A stretch of DNA of 64,000 nt from Candidatus Bathyarchaeota archaeon (GTDB lineage: Archaea > Thermoproteota > Bathyarchaeia > Bathyarchaeales > Bathycorpusculaceae). Position 1 is the first letter of the stretch. Each line of letters begins with the position of its first letter. The stretch is taken from assembly GCA_026014585.1 (NCBI GenBank), contig JAOZIA010000002.1, positions 417,677-481,676 of the forward strand. The letters run 5' to 3'. A program made the position numbers and the translations under genes. The notes beneath the pieces are model-generated. The model was given only the letters and a program-made list of their open reading frames with translations, ran no database searches and was not told the DNA's origin. Below, piece after piece: positions 28,201 through 35,728 of the stretch.

Positions 28201-28535
28201 TTAAGGGCAACCTCGCCTGTTTTATGACTGACAAAAAGCATCTGCAAACGATCTCCAACAAAAGAATACCTAACCCTAAAACTGCTGTCCGCAGACACCA
28301 AAGTAGCCTCACTTGTTTGCTTATCAAGAGACAAATACGACTCTGCCTGCACAGGCTTAAACGACGGCGCATAAGCAGCCAAGTTAACATCTGCAACATC
28401 ACCAAGCAACTGAAATGCTTTTTCTTGGACACTTGGAGAATCTGCCGCTGCAAAAGAGCACGGATAAATAGCAATCAATAGGGTAACTGATATAATTAAT
28501 GTTAAAAGAGTTTTCTGATTAAATGTTTTAACCAA
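25221..28535 (-). CDS. Very large exported protein: putative caspase-like domain plus InlB-type repeats
   Basis: The 1104-residue protein starts at TTG with GGCGGGG upstream. It has an N-terminal signal segment (about 9-31) and a beta-rich region to about 340. A membrane segment lies near 350-372, and a second hydrophobic stretch ending SAEA (about 393-412) looks like an internal signal peptide. From 415 a domain contains YIGHMNG (His about 513) and WTCFSATG (Cys about 551), the order and spacing of a clan CD cysteine peptidase. The C-terminal half holds at least three InlB/Big_2-like repeats ending in WTVNQ, WTVDGN and WTLND motifs. It appears to be a fusion of two surface proteins. It faces the Kelch genes. 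Confidence 0.75.
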   Translation of the reverse strand: MVKTFNQKTLLTLIISVTLLIAIYPCSFAAADSPSVQEKAFQLLGDVADVNLAAYAPSFKPVQAESYLSLDKQTSEATLVSADSSFRVRYSFVGDRLQMLFVSHKTGEVALNSFKAASVVEDAKGFLSRYQVYSNDSFYGSLNSMLDDMPVDNASKTQSDLRLDVDINLLRTEFVWTYVDASGVEAPVKNVALTYEDGSLKSFVDNWQFYTVMGEPKVSSEQAVDLALATTANFSYASPLGGNVTVSGFKVASVGNASLCYLNYQETDLARGGDPFTLYPAWFVPIGFDRVYPGGVSGVYVRLWADMGEIKEIVPMVIGQEAGVSDDFSEAPVVVEPTEIVSDAGLQMVHADFTLVSVVLVASFCVLGICLRSRLAGLVGVARLPRWRFKPLTGLLCVLMVSSLVLVFVPSAEAYLPNQSAGSLVFGSRYQQFNDWSDGTYFDEPGAVNEVTNAVYNYFVNSPEYDSTSTKKELDSTQNPDVPSTNFTKSVMLSDITYMRQNYDTFCALYIGHMNGTGNYWFDNSTGENNVRWEDIEPLTYGKTFFAWSWTCFSATGRSEGLARGWFGTRLYSSSSTCYLGFNEASPALSARSFNSSTGLGKEFITHFYYYALMYEYTVYDSLDEASWDVFGVSYANSPLTDFSTYWPVYSPGIPNTPGWHEGSMNIFGNPNIYLIERMHGAPPSLPQGDPTVTIVASYWDQEYEMEMFLSVPFYIGGYIYYSGWDVVPIYQNFLPAAVYEVYVPEYLEAEDMYFCDVLVSGNYYTSVPFIVDARYSTQQISVLYGFGVNVTAGEGGGVSPSGLTVCSGLPVEISATPNQGWAFDYWTLNDQYYSSESTLEFVASESCELHAVFAPCYTLTVQYGEGGYASADGSTYVNGSLATVTAYPDEDYLFDYWTVNQTIAGSNSTLQLIMDANYTVTAHFLDVSQLPTCHLTVQTQGPGSAYSSSYLYLEDDVATVYASANGGCTFIGWTVDGNPAGLNSTLTVTMDANHTVVAMFAYDWAMVDFYLTAMYGFYQPVTVDLTIDGNYVGTTVGNHRVTEGYHSLEVPDAIYVSGSWHYFIRFSLTTDFGMLLESWTGNPASVFIEDQTYSGNLYIAEYT

Positions 28536-28663
28536 TACTTTTCCCCGCCTTAATTAGCTATGTGCTGGCTAACCATCCTTTTCAGGCGTTTGTCTTTTAA
28601 GGTTTTGCCAAAAAACGGAAAACTTGAAAAAGCAAAAAAACCCCACATTACCTGCAATATTGA

Positions 28664-28692
28664 CAAATCTTATAAGACAAAAGTTTGCCATA
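28664..28692 (+). repeat. Duplicated promoter copy 1, upstream of first Kelch gene
   Basis: The segment CAAATCTTATAAGACAAAAG to 28692 recurs at 29907-29935 with one mismatch in 29 bases. It contains TCTTATAAGA, a TATA-like box, about 40-45 bases before the GTG start. The duplication therefore took in the promoter and not only the gene. Confidence 0.7.
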
Positions 28693-28713
28693 TCCTTTTC
28701 AGGGGTTTGTTAG

Positions 28714-29811
28714 GTGGCAAACAGGGCGTGGTTAGTGTTATGCTGCACTCTACTAGCAGCAACTCTATGCATAGCTGAGACGCCAAATAGTTTTGCAACT
28801 GAAGAGTTAACAGAGAACACATGGACGGTTCTGCCCGAGCAACCCTACACGCTATTTGCTGCAGTTGCAGTTGTTGATGGAAAAATTTATGCTACTGGTT
28901 TTGATAGCACGGGCAAAAACTTTGTAATCGTGTATGACCCACAAACAAGCACATGGAACACAAAGTACCCATCAGTTGACAAGCCCTGGGACGGAGCAAT
29001 CCAGCCGGCAGTCTTTGCCACCGCAGTATTCAAAGATAAGATTTACTGCTTTGGAGCGGGAGTTTACAGAGAAGGCATCATAAACAACAAAGTATACGAT
29101 ACCAACACCAACCACTGGTCAAACATAACACCAGACCCACACTCAAGATATGCTCCGTCTGCATGTGCTGTTAACGATATAATTTATGTTATGGGAGGCG
29201 GCGGAGACGGGCCAGGAACAACTTTGGTAGAAGCCTACAACCCAGCAACAGACACATGGACCACCAAACAACCCATGAACAAACCTGCAGGTCGCCCCAG
29301 CGCAGTAGCCGTTGAGAATAAAATCTATGTTTTCGGAGGAGACTACATACAAGTCTACGACACCTTAACTGATAGGTGGAGAACAATTACCGAGTATAAG
29401 TTAGACACACGATACGTTTGTGGCCAAGGCGCAACATCAGGCAAGTATGCACCCCAAAAAATATACCTGTTTGGAACCGAAAAAGTACTAGTTTTTAATC
29501 CGCAAACAGAAACAGTTGAAACTAAATTCACATACCCGTTTTTCTCAACTATCGGCTACTACCAAAGTTTTAACACCGCAGTGATAGCGGATATTTTCTA
29601 CTTGATTGGCGGAGGAGGAAGCGGTCACATGATTGATTATATGTATGTTCCGTTAGGCTACAGTGCAACCAGCCCAAATGATGGTGCAGGTGGCGGTTTG
29701 TCTTTGGTTTTCACAGTGGCAGGCATAATAGTAGCCGCAGTAGTGATTGCTGCTGTAGGGGTTTTAATGTTTTACCGCAAACCTAAACAAAACAAATCTC
29801 AGCTACTTTAG
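28714..29811 (+). CDS. Exported Kelch-repeat protein, copy 1
   Basis: This 365-residue protein starts with GTG, has a signal peptide (about 1-28, ending SFATEE), then about five to six Kelch repeats forming a beta-propeller (repeat signatures VVDGKIYATG, VNDIIYVMGGGG, VENKIYVFGGD, with TW or RW positions TNTNHW, ATDTW, LTDRW), and a C-terminal transmembrane segment (about 328-352) with a basic tail. It is probably surface-anchored by that helix. The neighbouring gene at 29956 is a paralogue. Confidence 0.85.
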   Translation: MANRAWLVLCCTLLAATLCIAETPNSFATEELTENTWTVLPEQPYTLFAAVAVVDGKIYATGFDSTGKNFVIVYDPQTSTWNTKYPSVDKPWDGAIQPAVFATAVFKDKIYCFGAGVYREGIINNKVYDTNTNHWSNITPDPHSRYAPSACAVNDIIYVMGGGGDGPGTTLVEAYNPATDTWTTKQPMNKPAGRPSAVAVENKIYVFGGDYIQVYDTLTDRWRTITEYKLDTRYVCGQGATSGKYAPQKIYLFGTEKVLVFNPQTETVETKFTYPFFSTIGYYQSFNTAVIADIFYLIGGGGSGHMIDYMYVPLGYSATSPNDGAGGGLSLVFTVAGIIVAAVVIAAVGVLMFYRKPKQNKSQLL

Positions 29812-29906
29812 ATTCAGTTTTTCATTTAGAGTTTATTATATACACCAAAAATAGTTTTTTAAATGCAGTTACCAGCTATCAATAAAACATTTCAAGACAC
29901 CATCAA

Positions 29907-29935
29907 CAAATCTTATAAGACAAAAGCTTGCCATA
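29907..29935 (+). repeat. Duplicated promoter copy 2, upstream of second Kelch gene
   Basis: This is the second copy of the 28664-28692 segment, differing by one base. Its TATA-like TCTTATAAGA lies about 44 bases before the GTG start at 29956, about the same distance as in copy 1. Both genes may therefore be controlled by the same factor. Confidence 0.7.
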
Positions 29936-29955
29936 CCTTCTTAGAGGATAGAGAA

Positions 29956-31095
29956 GTGGCAAATAGGGCTTGGCTTGTGCTTTACTGCTTTCTTCTGTTA
30001 GCCATTCTTTGCATAGCTGAATCTCCACAGGTCCTTGCTGCAGAAGAATTGGAGGCGAATTCTTGGACGACTTTGCCTGAGCAGGAGATAGAAACCTTGT
30101 GTAGTGTTGTTGCTGTGGATGATAAAATTTATTGTCTGAGCTTTGTGTTGAAAGACACATGGATAAGTACTGTTTACGTATATGACCCACAGGCTAACAG
30201 TTGGGAAACCAAAACGGCAACCTCTGACAAACCTTGGGGAGATGGTGAAATCCAGCCTGCACAATTTACCACAGGTGTAGTTGGTGACAGCATCTACTTT
30301 TTTGGACATGGAGTTTACATGGAAGGCATGCTAAACAATAAAGTATACGACACCAGCGCTAATCATTGGTCAAGCATAACACCTGACCCACACTCAAGAA
30401 TTGACCCAGCTGCATGCGTAGTTAATGGTAAAATTTACTTGATAGGCGGGTCAACTTCAAGCTTGATTGAAACCTACGACCCCGCAACAGACACATGGGA
30501 AACTAAGCAATCACTAAACAAGCCAGTACTAGACCCAATGGCAATTGCTATTGGTGATAAGATTTACGTTTTTGGAGCAGGATACATACAATTCTATGAC
30601 CCCCAAACAGATCAGTGGAGAACAATTGGCGAGCTTCAGCTTAATTATTATTGTAGGTGTGCTGCAGCCACAACTGGCAAATATGCGCCACAAAAAATCT
30701 ATTTCTTCTCACCAAAGGTTATACAAATATTTGACCCCCAAACAGAAACACTTGACAACATGCCCTATCCAAACCACACAATCCCCGAATACATAACCAA
30801 GCAGTACCCTAACGCTATTTTTGGAAATACTCTCGACAGTTTTCAAGTTGCAGTAGTTAATGATGTTTTTTACCTGATTGGTGGAAGTGTAGCTGGCAGA
30901 AATCAGTATGGGTCTTCAATCGAGAGCTTTAAGGTTGATTATCGTTATGTTCCTTTGGGTTACAGTGTATCTTCCTCGAGTGATGGCGATGTGAATTCTT
31001 GGTTGTTTTCTGTGGCGGGTGTGGTTGTTGCTGTGGCGGTTCTGGCGGGAGCAGCGGTTGTTGTTATACGTTTCAAACATTCCAAACCTCCTTAA
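29956..31095 (+). CDS. Exported Kelch-repeat protein, copy 2
   Basis: This 379-residue paralogue of the preceding protein starts at GTG 29956, which lies in the same promoter context. The signal peptide (MANRAWLVLYCFLLLAILCIAE) is nearly the same as in copy 1. The Kelch propeller repeats are VVAVDDKIY, VVNGKIYLIGG, AIGDKIYVFGAG with TW signatures (ATDTW, QTDQW), followed by a C-terminal membrane segment (about 350-370) and basic residues. Both proteins share YVPLGYS just before the anchor. The divergence between copies shows this is not a very recent duplication. Confidence 0.85.
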   Translation: MANRAWLVLYCFLLLAILCIAESPQVLAAEELEANSWTTLPEQEIETLCSVVAVDDKIYCLSFVLKDTWISTVYVYDPQANSWETKTATSDKPWGDGEIQPAQFTTGVVGDSIYFFGHGVYMEGMLNNKVYDTSANHWSSITPDPHSRIDPAACVVNGKIYLIGGSTSSLIETYDPATDTWETKQSLNKPVLDPMAIAIGDKIYVFGAGYIQFYDPQTDQWRTIGELQLNYYCRCAAATTGKYAPQKIYFFSPKVIQIFDPQTETLDNMPYPNHTIPEYITKQYPNAIFGNTLDSFQVAVVNDVFYLIGGSVAGRNQYGSSIESFKVDYRYVPLGYSVSSSSDGDVNSWLFSVAGVVVAVAVLAGAAVVVIRFKHSKPP

Positions 31096-31120
31096 ACCGT
31101 CAACATTCCTATTAGCCACC

Positions 31121-31227
31121 TATTTGGAGCCTATTAGAAATACTATGCAGAAACGATAGAGGGGTAGGGGTAGCTGCGTTTCTATTTGGAGCCTAATAGC
31201 CAAACTATGCACAAAAGATAGAGAGAG
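31121..31227. repeat. Two direct repeats of about 45 bases with 62-base period
   Basis: Copy one begins at 31121 and copy two at 31183, both starting TATTTGGAGCCTA. They share most of about 44 positions, including ACTATGCA and GATAGAG. They lie in the gap between the second Kelch gene and glutamate dehydrogenase. Two imperfect copies are too few and too unlike for a CRISPR array; regulatory or leftover tandem duplication are possible readings. Confidence 0.6.
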
Positions 31228-31383
31228 GTCTAAGAAGTCCCTAAGAGGCAGGTCACTATGACGAAATTTCAACCAATTAAATATTGAAAAAATGTTTTTT
31301 GAATACAGAAGCATCAACCAGACAAAGAGCAACTCTTAACTTGTCCTGCACTGTTAACATTTTCTTGTTAGGGGGACACTTTT

Positions 31384-32634
31384 ATGGCGCAAGAACAAGG
31401 CAGCTTAAATGTTGCACAAGAACAGCTCAGGCTGGCAGCAGAAAAACTCCAACTCGACAGCGGCATCCACCAGATGCTAAGCCAGCCTAAACGTTCCATT
31501 ACAGTTAGCATAAATATTCACCGTGACGACGGTGCAATAGGTGTTTTTCAAGGAGTCCGCGTGCAGCATTGGGATGCGTATGGTCCATTCAAGGGCGGCA
31601 TCCGCTACTACCCCGACGTTACGTTGGATGAGGTTACTGCTTTAGCGATGCTGATGACTTGGAAATGCGCTATTGTAGATGTTCCCTTTGGAGGCGCAAA
31701 AGGCGGTGTATGCGTGGACACCAAAAAACTAAGCAATCCCGAACAAGAACGCATAACACGACGCTACGTCAGCTTAATTTACGATTATCTTGGTCCACAA
31801 CGAGACATTCCAGCTCCTGATATGTACACGGACGCGCAGACTATGGCTTGGATAATGGACACGTACAGTCAACTCAAAGGTTACAGCGTACCCGAAAGCG
31901 TCACAGGAAAACCTGTTGAAATTGGGGGTTCATGGGGCAGAGTAGAAGCAACAGGCAGAGGCGTAATCCACTGCATAAAACAAGCAGCCCAAAACAACAG
32001 TCTAAAACTCAAAGGCGCCAGCGTTGCCATTCAGGGCTTTGGAAACGTGGGATATCACGCTGCGGTAGCGGCAAGGGAAATTGGCTGCAAAGTAGTGGCG
32101 GTAAGCGATTCCTCAGGCGCTATTTATTGTCCGGACGGATTAAATCCACATGGCATTTTGGAGTATAAAGAAAAAACGGGTTCTGTGCAAGGCTACCCGG
32201 GCAGCAGAAACATCAGTAACCAAGAATTACTTGAACTAAAATGTGACGTTCTCATACCCGCAGCCTTGGCTGGGCAAATCACGGGTAAAAACGCGGACAA
32301 AATCAAAGCAGAGATGGTTGCGGAAGCCGCTAATGGACCAACCACGCCAGAAGCAGATAAAATCCTCGACGAGAAAGGTGTCTATCTGATTCCTGACATT
32401 CTCGCCAACAGTGGCGGCGTAACCGTGAGCTATTTTGAGTGGGTGCAAAACCTCACGCGGGAGCAGTGGACGCTTGAGATGGTGAATCGTAAGCTTGAGG
32501 AGAAAATGAGCAAGGCGTTTAATGATGTGGAAGCAGTTGTGACGCGGCAGGAAAGCGACATGAGAACGGGTGCTTTGATGTTGGGTGTGGGTAGAGTGGC
32601 AAATGCCATAAAAACGCGGGGACTATGGCCATAA
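31384..32634 (+). CDS. gdhA: Glutamate dehydrogenase
   Basis: The enzyme interconverts glutamate and 2-oxoglutarate plus ammonia with NAD(P). The 416 residues show the family order: GPFKGGIRYYPDV with the substrate lysine, TWKCAIVDVPFGGAKGG with the catalytic lysine, the nucleotide motif IQGFGNVGYHAA (about 215-226), and ANGPTTPEA / PDILANSGGVTVSYFEW. Shine-Dalgarno-like AGGGGGA sits ten bases upstream. Length and motifs are normal. The upstream 280 bases contain the paired direct repeats at 31121-31227. Confidence 0.96.
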   Translation: MAQEQGSLNVAQEQLRLAAEKLQLDSGIHQMLSQPKRSITVSINIHRDDGAIGVFQGVRVQHWDAYGPFKGGIRYYPDVTLDEVTALAMLMTWKCAIVDVPFGGAKGGVCVDTKKLSNPEQERITRRYVSLIYDYLGPQRDIPAPDMYTDAQTMAWIMDTYSQLKGYSVPESVTGKPVEIGGSWGRVEATGRGVIHCIKQAAQNNSLKLKGASVAIQGFGNVGYHAAVAAREIGCKVVAVSDSSGAIYCPDGLNPHGILEYKEKTGSVQGYPGSRNISNQELLELKCDVLIPAALAGQITGKNADKIKAEMVAEAANGPTTPEADKILDEKGVYLIPDILANSGGVTVSYFEWVQNLTREQWTLEMVNRKLEEKMSKAFNDVEAVVTRQESDMRTGALMLGVGRVANAIKTRGLWP

Positions 32635-32699
32635 CAACTTTTCTTTCTGTTACATTTAATTCCAAAAAAGACACAGGTATTTTTTTAAGCTTGAAAATG

Positions 32700-32711
32700 A
32701 GATAATTATCT
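32700..32711. promoter_or_regulatory. 12-base palindrome at the start of the DUF116 gene
   Basis: AGATAATTATCT is a perfect palindrome ending one base before the ATG at 32713. A T-rich TATA-like run (TTTTTTAAGC, about 32681-32690) lies 23-30 bases before it, so the palindrome would cover the transcription start of a leaderless message. It is a good candidate operator. Confidence 0.35.
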
Positions 32712-32712
32712 T

Positions 32713-33327
32713 ATGCCCTATAAGTTCACATTTGACTTGTCCAAGGTTCCACGATTTTTCTTTACTGAACTCGCAACAGTTAGTTATCAGAAGGGCATGC
32801 ATAAATCCTTAATCACAACGCTGATGGACATAAACAAAAAATTCAAAATCCAAGAAGCCACAGGACTCAACCTAAACGATTCACTGGTACTCATACAAGA
32901 CATACTGGATTTACAAGCAATCAACATGATTGAACGCAAAAAGTTTCTAAAAACCAAAAAAAGAGCCCTGTTCCTTCCACACTGCAGCAGAAAATATAGG
33001 GATGGACGATGCAAAGCAGAATTTAACTCCGAAGTTCCATCCTACACCTGTGCACATTGCTCCCCAGACTGCCTAGTTTATCAGGCAGAGCAATATGCCA
33101 AACAGAAAGGCTATGACGTGTATGTCTTACCCGGTGGTTCCTGTATTCCCAAGATTTTGGCAAAAACACATTATGAGGGGCTTGTGGGTGTTGCTTGCGG
33201 GGAAGAAACCCGATTGTTAGGTCCAATGCTTGAAGCAATGAATGTTGCTGGGCAAGCTATTCCGTTGATTAAAAACGGTTGCGCCAACACGGTTTTCAGC
33301 ATGGAAACCCTTACAAAAACCCTCTAG
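32713..33327 (+). CDS. DUF116 family protein
   Basis: The 204-residue protein belongs to the uncharacterised archaeal/bacterial DUF116 family. The typical core is visible: LFLPHCSRKYRDGRCKAEF, then a four-cysteine cluster in YTCAHCSPDCLVY (with earlier C in the CSRKYRDGRC segment), VLPGGSCIPKIL, and VGVACGEETRLLGPML. The cysteine set suggests an iron-sulfur or zinc site. It has no membrane segment. The gene is followed by the archaeosortase gene after 31 bases and may be in one transcript with it. Confidence 0.85.
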   Translation: MPYKFTFDLSKVPRFFFTELATVSYQKGMHKSLITTLMDINKKFKIQEATGLNLNDSLVLIQDILDLQAINMIERKKFLKTKKRALFLPHCSRKYRDGRCKAEFNSEVPSYTCAHCSPDCLVYQAEQYAKQKGYDVYVLPGGSCIPKILAKTHYEGLVGVACGEETRLLGPMLEAMNVAGQAIPLIKNGCANTVFSMETLTKTL

Positions 33328-33358
33328 ATTTAATTCAGCTTTAGCCAATAAGTATACA

Positions 33359-34384
33359 ATGAACAGTCAAGAATCCAAACCCCAAATTTTCAAATTAAAA
33401 ATTAATCACGAAACCAAAATTCGGCTGCTACCCCTGATTGCCTTTGTAGCTGCGTTTGTTTTGCTGGGTCTTCTTGAACCAAACTCTTTTGGAGCGTTGT
33501 GGAAGGGTAGAACTTTTGAGTTATTCTTCATCTGGCTCATTGGATTGGAGTTGATGTTAGGCTGGGACACATTGCCAACAAATAGGCTGGACAAAAAAGT
33601 CTGGGTAAGAAGGATTCTTTTTGGTATTTCCTTGTTGCTTCCCATCTTGTATGTTGTCTTGTCGTTTTATGGTGGACTAAACAATGCAATAACTACTCTT
33701 TCTGTTCAAAATGGGGTAGCTTGGGCTTCATCGATGCCGCTTTCAACAGAATACCTAGTTTTCGGGTTATTTTTCTGTATAATGATTTTTCTGGCTTACG
33801 GGAAGAAGGGTTTAGCAGCATTTGCCATTCCAGTGTTTTTTGCAGTCTTAATCGGGGCAATCTACACTATCGATAATGTTTTTCCGTATGGACAGTTTAC
33901 GCCTTTTCAAATCTTTGTTCCAACAACCGCAGCAGTAGCCCAATCAGTCCTTGCCGTAATGGGGTACCACACAAGCCTGGACACTTCGCAGACACCAACG
34001 CTCCAAGTTTGGGGCACATCAGGAACCACACAGTTTCAAATTGCTTGGCCATGCGCTGGAATTGAAAGCCTGCTTATTTTCACGGTGATTGCTTTGCTGT
34101 TTTTGAAGCGGATACCACTTTCTTGGAAGGCTAAAGCAGGGTTTTTTGCTTTGGGAGCGGCTGTGACGTATTTGATTAATATTTTTAGGATTGTGTGGAT
34201 TTTTTTGTTGGGGATGAATTTTGGTGAGACCTCGGCGCAGGTGCAGGAGTTCCATTTCTACTTTGGCCCCATGTATTCGATGACGTGGATTATTGTTTAC
34301 CCGCTGATTCTGATTTTGGGGTTGATGCTTTGGCAAAAACACAAAGCACCTAAACAGACACAAAAAACAATGAAAAAAACGTAA
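33359..34384 (+). CDS. Archaeosortase/exosortase-family protein
   Basis: This multi-pass membrane cysteine transpeptidase (341 residues, about eight membrane segments) cleaves C-terminal anchors of exported proteins. The catalytic triad-like residues are all visible: Cys in WPCAGIESLL (about 230), Arg in LINIFRIVWIF (about 275) and His in EFHFYFGPMYSMTW (about 295). The N-terminal third is an extra membrane region. Its substrates should carry a short motif followed by a C-terminal helix and basic tail. The two Kelch proteins nearby have this layout, but I cannot confirm that they are substrates. Confidence 0.85.
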   Translation: MNSQESKPQIFKLKINHETKIRLLPLIAFVAAFVLLGLLEPNSFGALWKGRTFELFFIWLIGLELMLGWDTLPTNRLDKKVWVRRILFGISLLLPILYVVLSFYGGLNNAITTLSVQNGVAWASSMPLSTEYLVFGLFFCIMIFLAYGKKGLAAFAIPVFFAVLIGAIYTIDNVFPYGQFTPFQIFVPTTAAVAQSVLAVMGYHTSLDTSQTPTLQVWGTSGTTQFQIAWPCAGIESLLIFTVIALLFLKRIPLSWKAKAGFFALGAAVTYLINIFRIVWIFLLGMNFGETSAQVQEFHFYFGPMYSMTWIIVYPLILILGLMLWQKHKAPKQTQKTMKKT

Positions 34385-34439
34385 AGGCACCTCTTTAAAT
34401 GAAAACTCTTTTAGCTACCACAGCAACTTTTAACGGTGA

Positions 34440-34567
34440 GCCGGGGTGGCGGAGTGGTTATCGCGCCAGCCTCGAGATCTAAAAAATGGGCAGCCAGACC
34501 AAAAGGTAAGGCAAGATAGCTGGTGGGCTTTGTGCTCGCAGGGGTTCGAATCCCTTCCCCGGCGCCA
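34440..34567 (+). tRNA. tRNA-Ser (CGA anticodon) with intron
   Basis: The acceptor stem GCCGGGG pairs with CCCCGGC. The D arm, anticodon stem (CCAGC/GCTGG), a long variable arm (GGGC/GCTC) and the T arm with GGTTCGAATCC are all present, and the gene encodes its own CCA (34565-34567). Discriminator G, the long variable arm and anticodon CGA agree on serine. About 41 bases (34477-34517 by stem pairing) interrupt the anticodon loop between positions 37 and 38, the standard archaeal intron site. ATCT and AGAT at the intron ends can pair. The exact splice points are not fixed by sequence alone. Confidence 0.92.
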
Positions 34568-34642
34568 AACTTATGCCCCGAATAAAGCCAAGATACTTGT
34601 TGAAATAACCCAAGAGACAAAAAGAAACTTACCTTAACAGGT

Positions 34643-35728
34643 TTACATTAGAAGTTTTAGGTAAAATTTCGGATTTGAACAGATTTCTTCTCTGACTGCT
34701 TTAAGGATAACCCCCTTTGAAGCAAGAGAGGCTTCTCGGAAACAATTAATAAAACAGGACATGTCCCTTCCACATGTTGTATCTGGACAACAGTTTTTGA
34801 GATTTTGACAATCTCTTAGGTTGAATATTTTTTGGCGCATATAACAGGGAAAAACGTCTAGGTTACAATCAATCACCAGTGAAGTTCTTCCTGCTGTGCA
34901 GGGGTAACGCATGGGCAACCCGTCATGTGCACTGACCACATCTCTTAGATAACCAGAAACCGTTGCCACATCGGAACCAAGCAGTTTCATTTCTAAGACT
35001 TTGGCAACCATGTTTCTAAGGTTCTTTTGTGTTTGAAAGTGCGAGCAAGACAAGTTGCCCCCAACGGTGAATGTTCCATCATTTAAGGAAAAGTAAGGAT
35101 ATGACATAGCAAATGAAATACCTAATTGATCGTTGACGTAATGGATGGTTTGTTCAACATCTTTCACTGTCCAAGTGGGATTAAGAAAAGTGATGGCGTA
35201 TAACCTTAATCCGCATTTTTTCGCAACTCGTATGGTTTCCTTAGCCGTTTTTGATATCCCGGCAACATGTTTTGCTTGATCCCAGAGTCGTTCATCATAG
35301 TGATCAACAGAAACTGATAAAATATCCAAGTTCTTGCTGATATCTATCAAAGTGTTCGGACTAATCGTGCCGTTAGATGTTATGGAAGTTATCATGCCCT
35401 TCTTTTTTGCATACGCCAATACCTCAGCCAAATGAGGATACAACCCAGTTTCGCCCCCTGTGAAGTAAATAAATGAAAAACTATTTTTCGCAAGCACATC
35501 AACCGCAAATGTTGCATCATCAAGTGATAGGTCAATGGGTTTTGAAGCCCAAATGTTGCATCTATCCAAGCACATTGCATTGCACCTAGTTGTAACTTGA
35601 AGGAAGGCAAATTTTAGCTCTCCAAAATTTCTAAGAAAATGAGAAAAAGCGTTTGCCGCTACTGTTGCTTTCAAAAGCCTCACCGTACAATCATGGTTCT
35701 TGGATTTATTCAAAAATATGTCGAACAC
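34643..35728 (-). CDS. Radical SAM protein with non-canonical CX3CX3C motif
   Basis: The 361-residue protein has the radical SAM start (LKFAFLQVTTRCNAM, about 37-51), the SAM-binding YFTGGETGLYPHL (about 92-104) and the barrel strands TSITSNGTISP and LSVSVDHYDE. The cluster cysteines read C-NAM-C-LDR-C, three residues in both gaps, in place of the canonical CX3CX2C. The C-terminal third holds about ten cysteines (for example YPCTAG, FPCYM, DCQNLKNCC, TTCGRDMSCFINC), like a SPASM/Twitch region with extra clusters. The substrate is unknown. A second radical SAM gene lies 330 bases upstream on the same strand. Confidence 0.85.
   Translation of the reverse strand: MFDIFLNKSKNHDCTVRLLKATVAANAFSHFLRNFGELKFAFLQVTTRCNAMCLDRCNIWASKPIDLSLDDATFAVDVLAKNSFSFIYFTGGETGLYPHLAEVLAYAKKKGMITSITSNGTISPNTLIDISKNLDILSVSVDHYDERLWDQAKHVAGISKTAKETIRVAKKCGLRLYAITFLNPTWTVKDVEQTIHYVNDQLGISFAMSYPYFSLNDGTFTVGGNLSCSHFQTQKNLRNMVAKVLEMKLLGSDVATVSGYLRDVVSAHDGLPMRYPCTAGRTSLVIDCNLDVFPCYMRQKIFNLRDCQNLKNCCPDTTCGRDMSCFINCFREASLASKGVILKAVREEICSNPKFYLKLLM

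Noticed and set aside
31121-31227. CRISPR-like repeats
   Set aside because: There are only two copies, they differ at many positions, and no cas genes are in the window.
34411-34620. Minus-strand open frame with a GEGIRTP-like sequence over the tRNA-Ser gene
   Set aside because: This is the well-known spurious frame made by the antisense strand of a tRNA; the tRNA structure explains the sequence.
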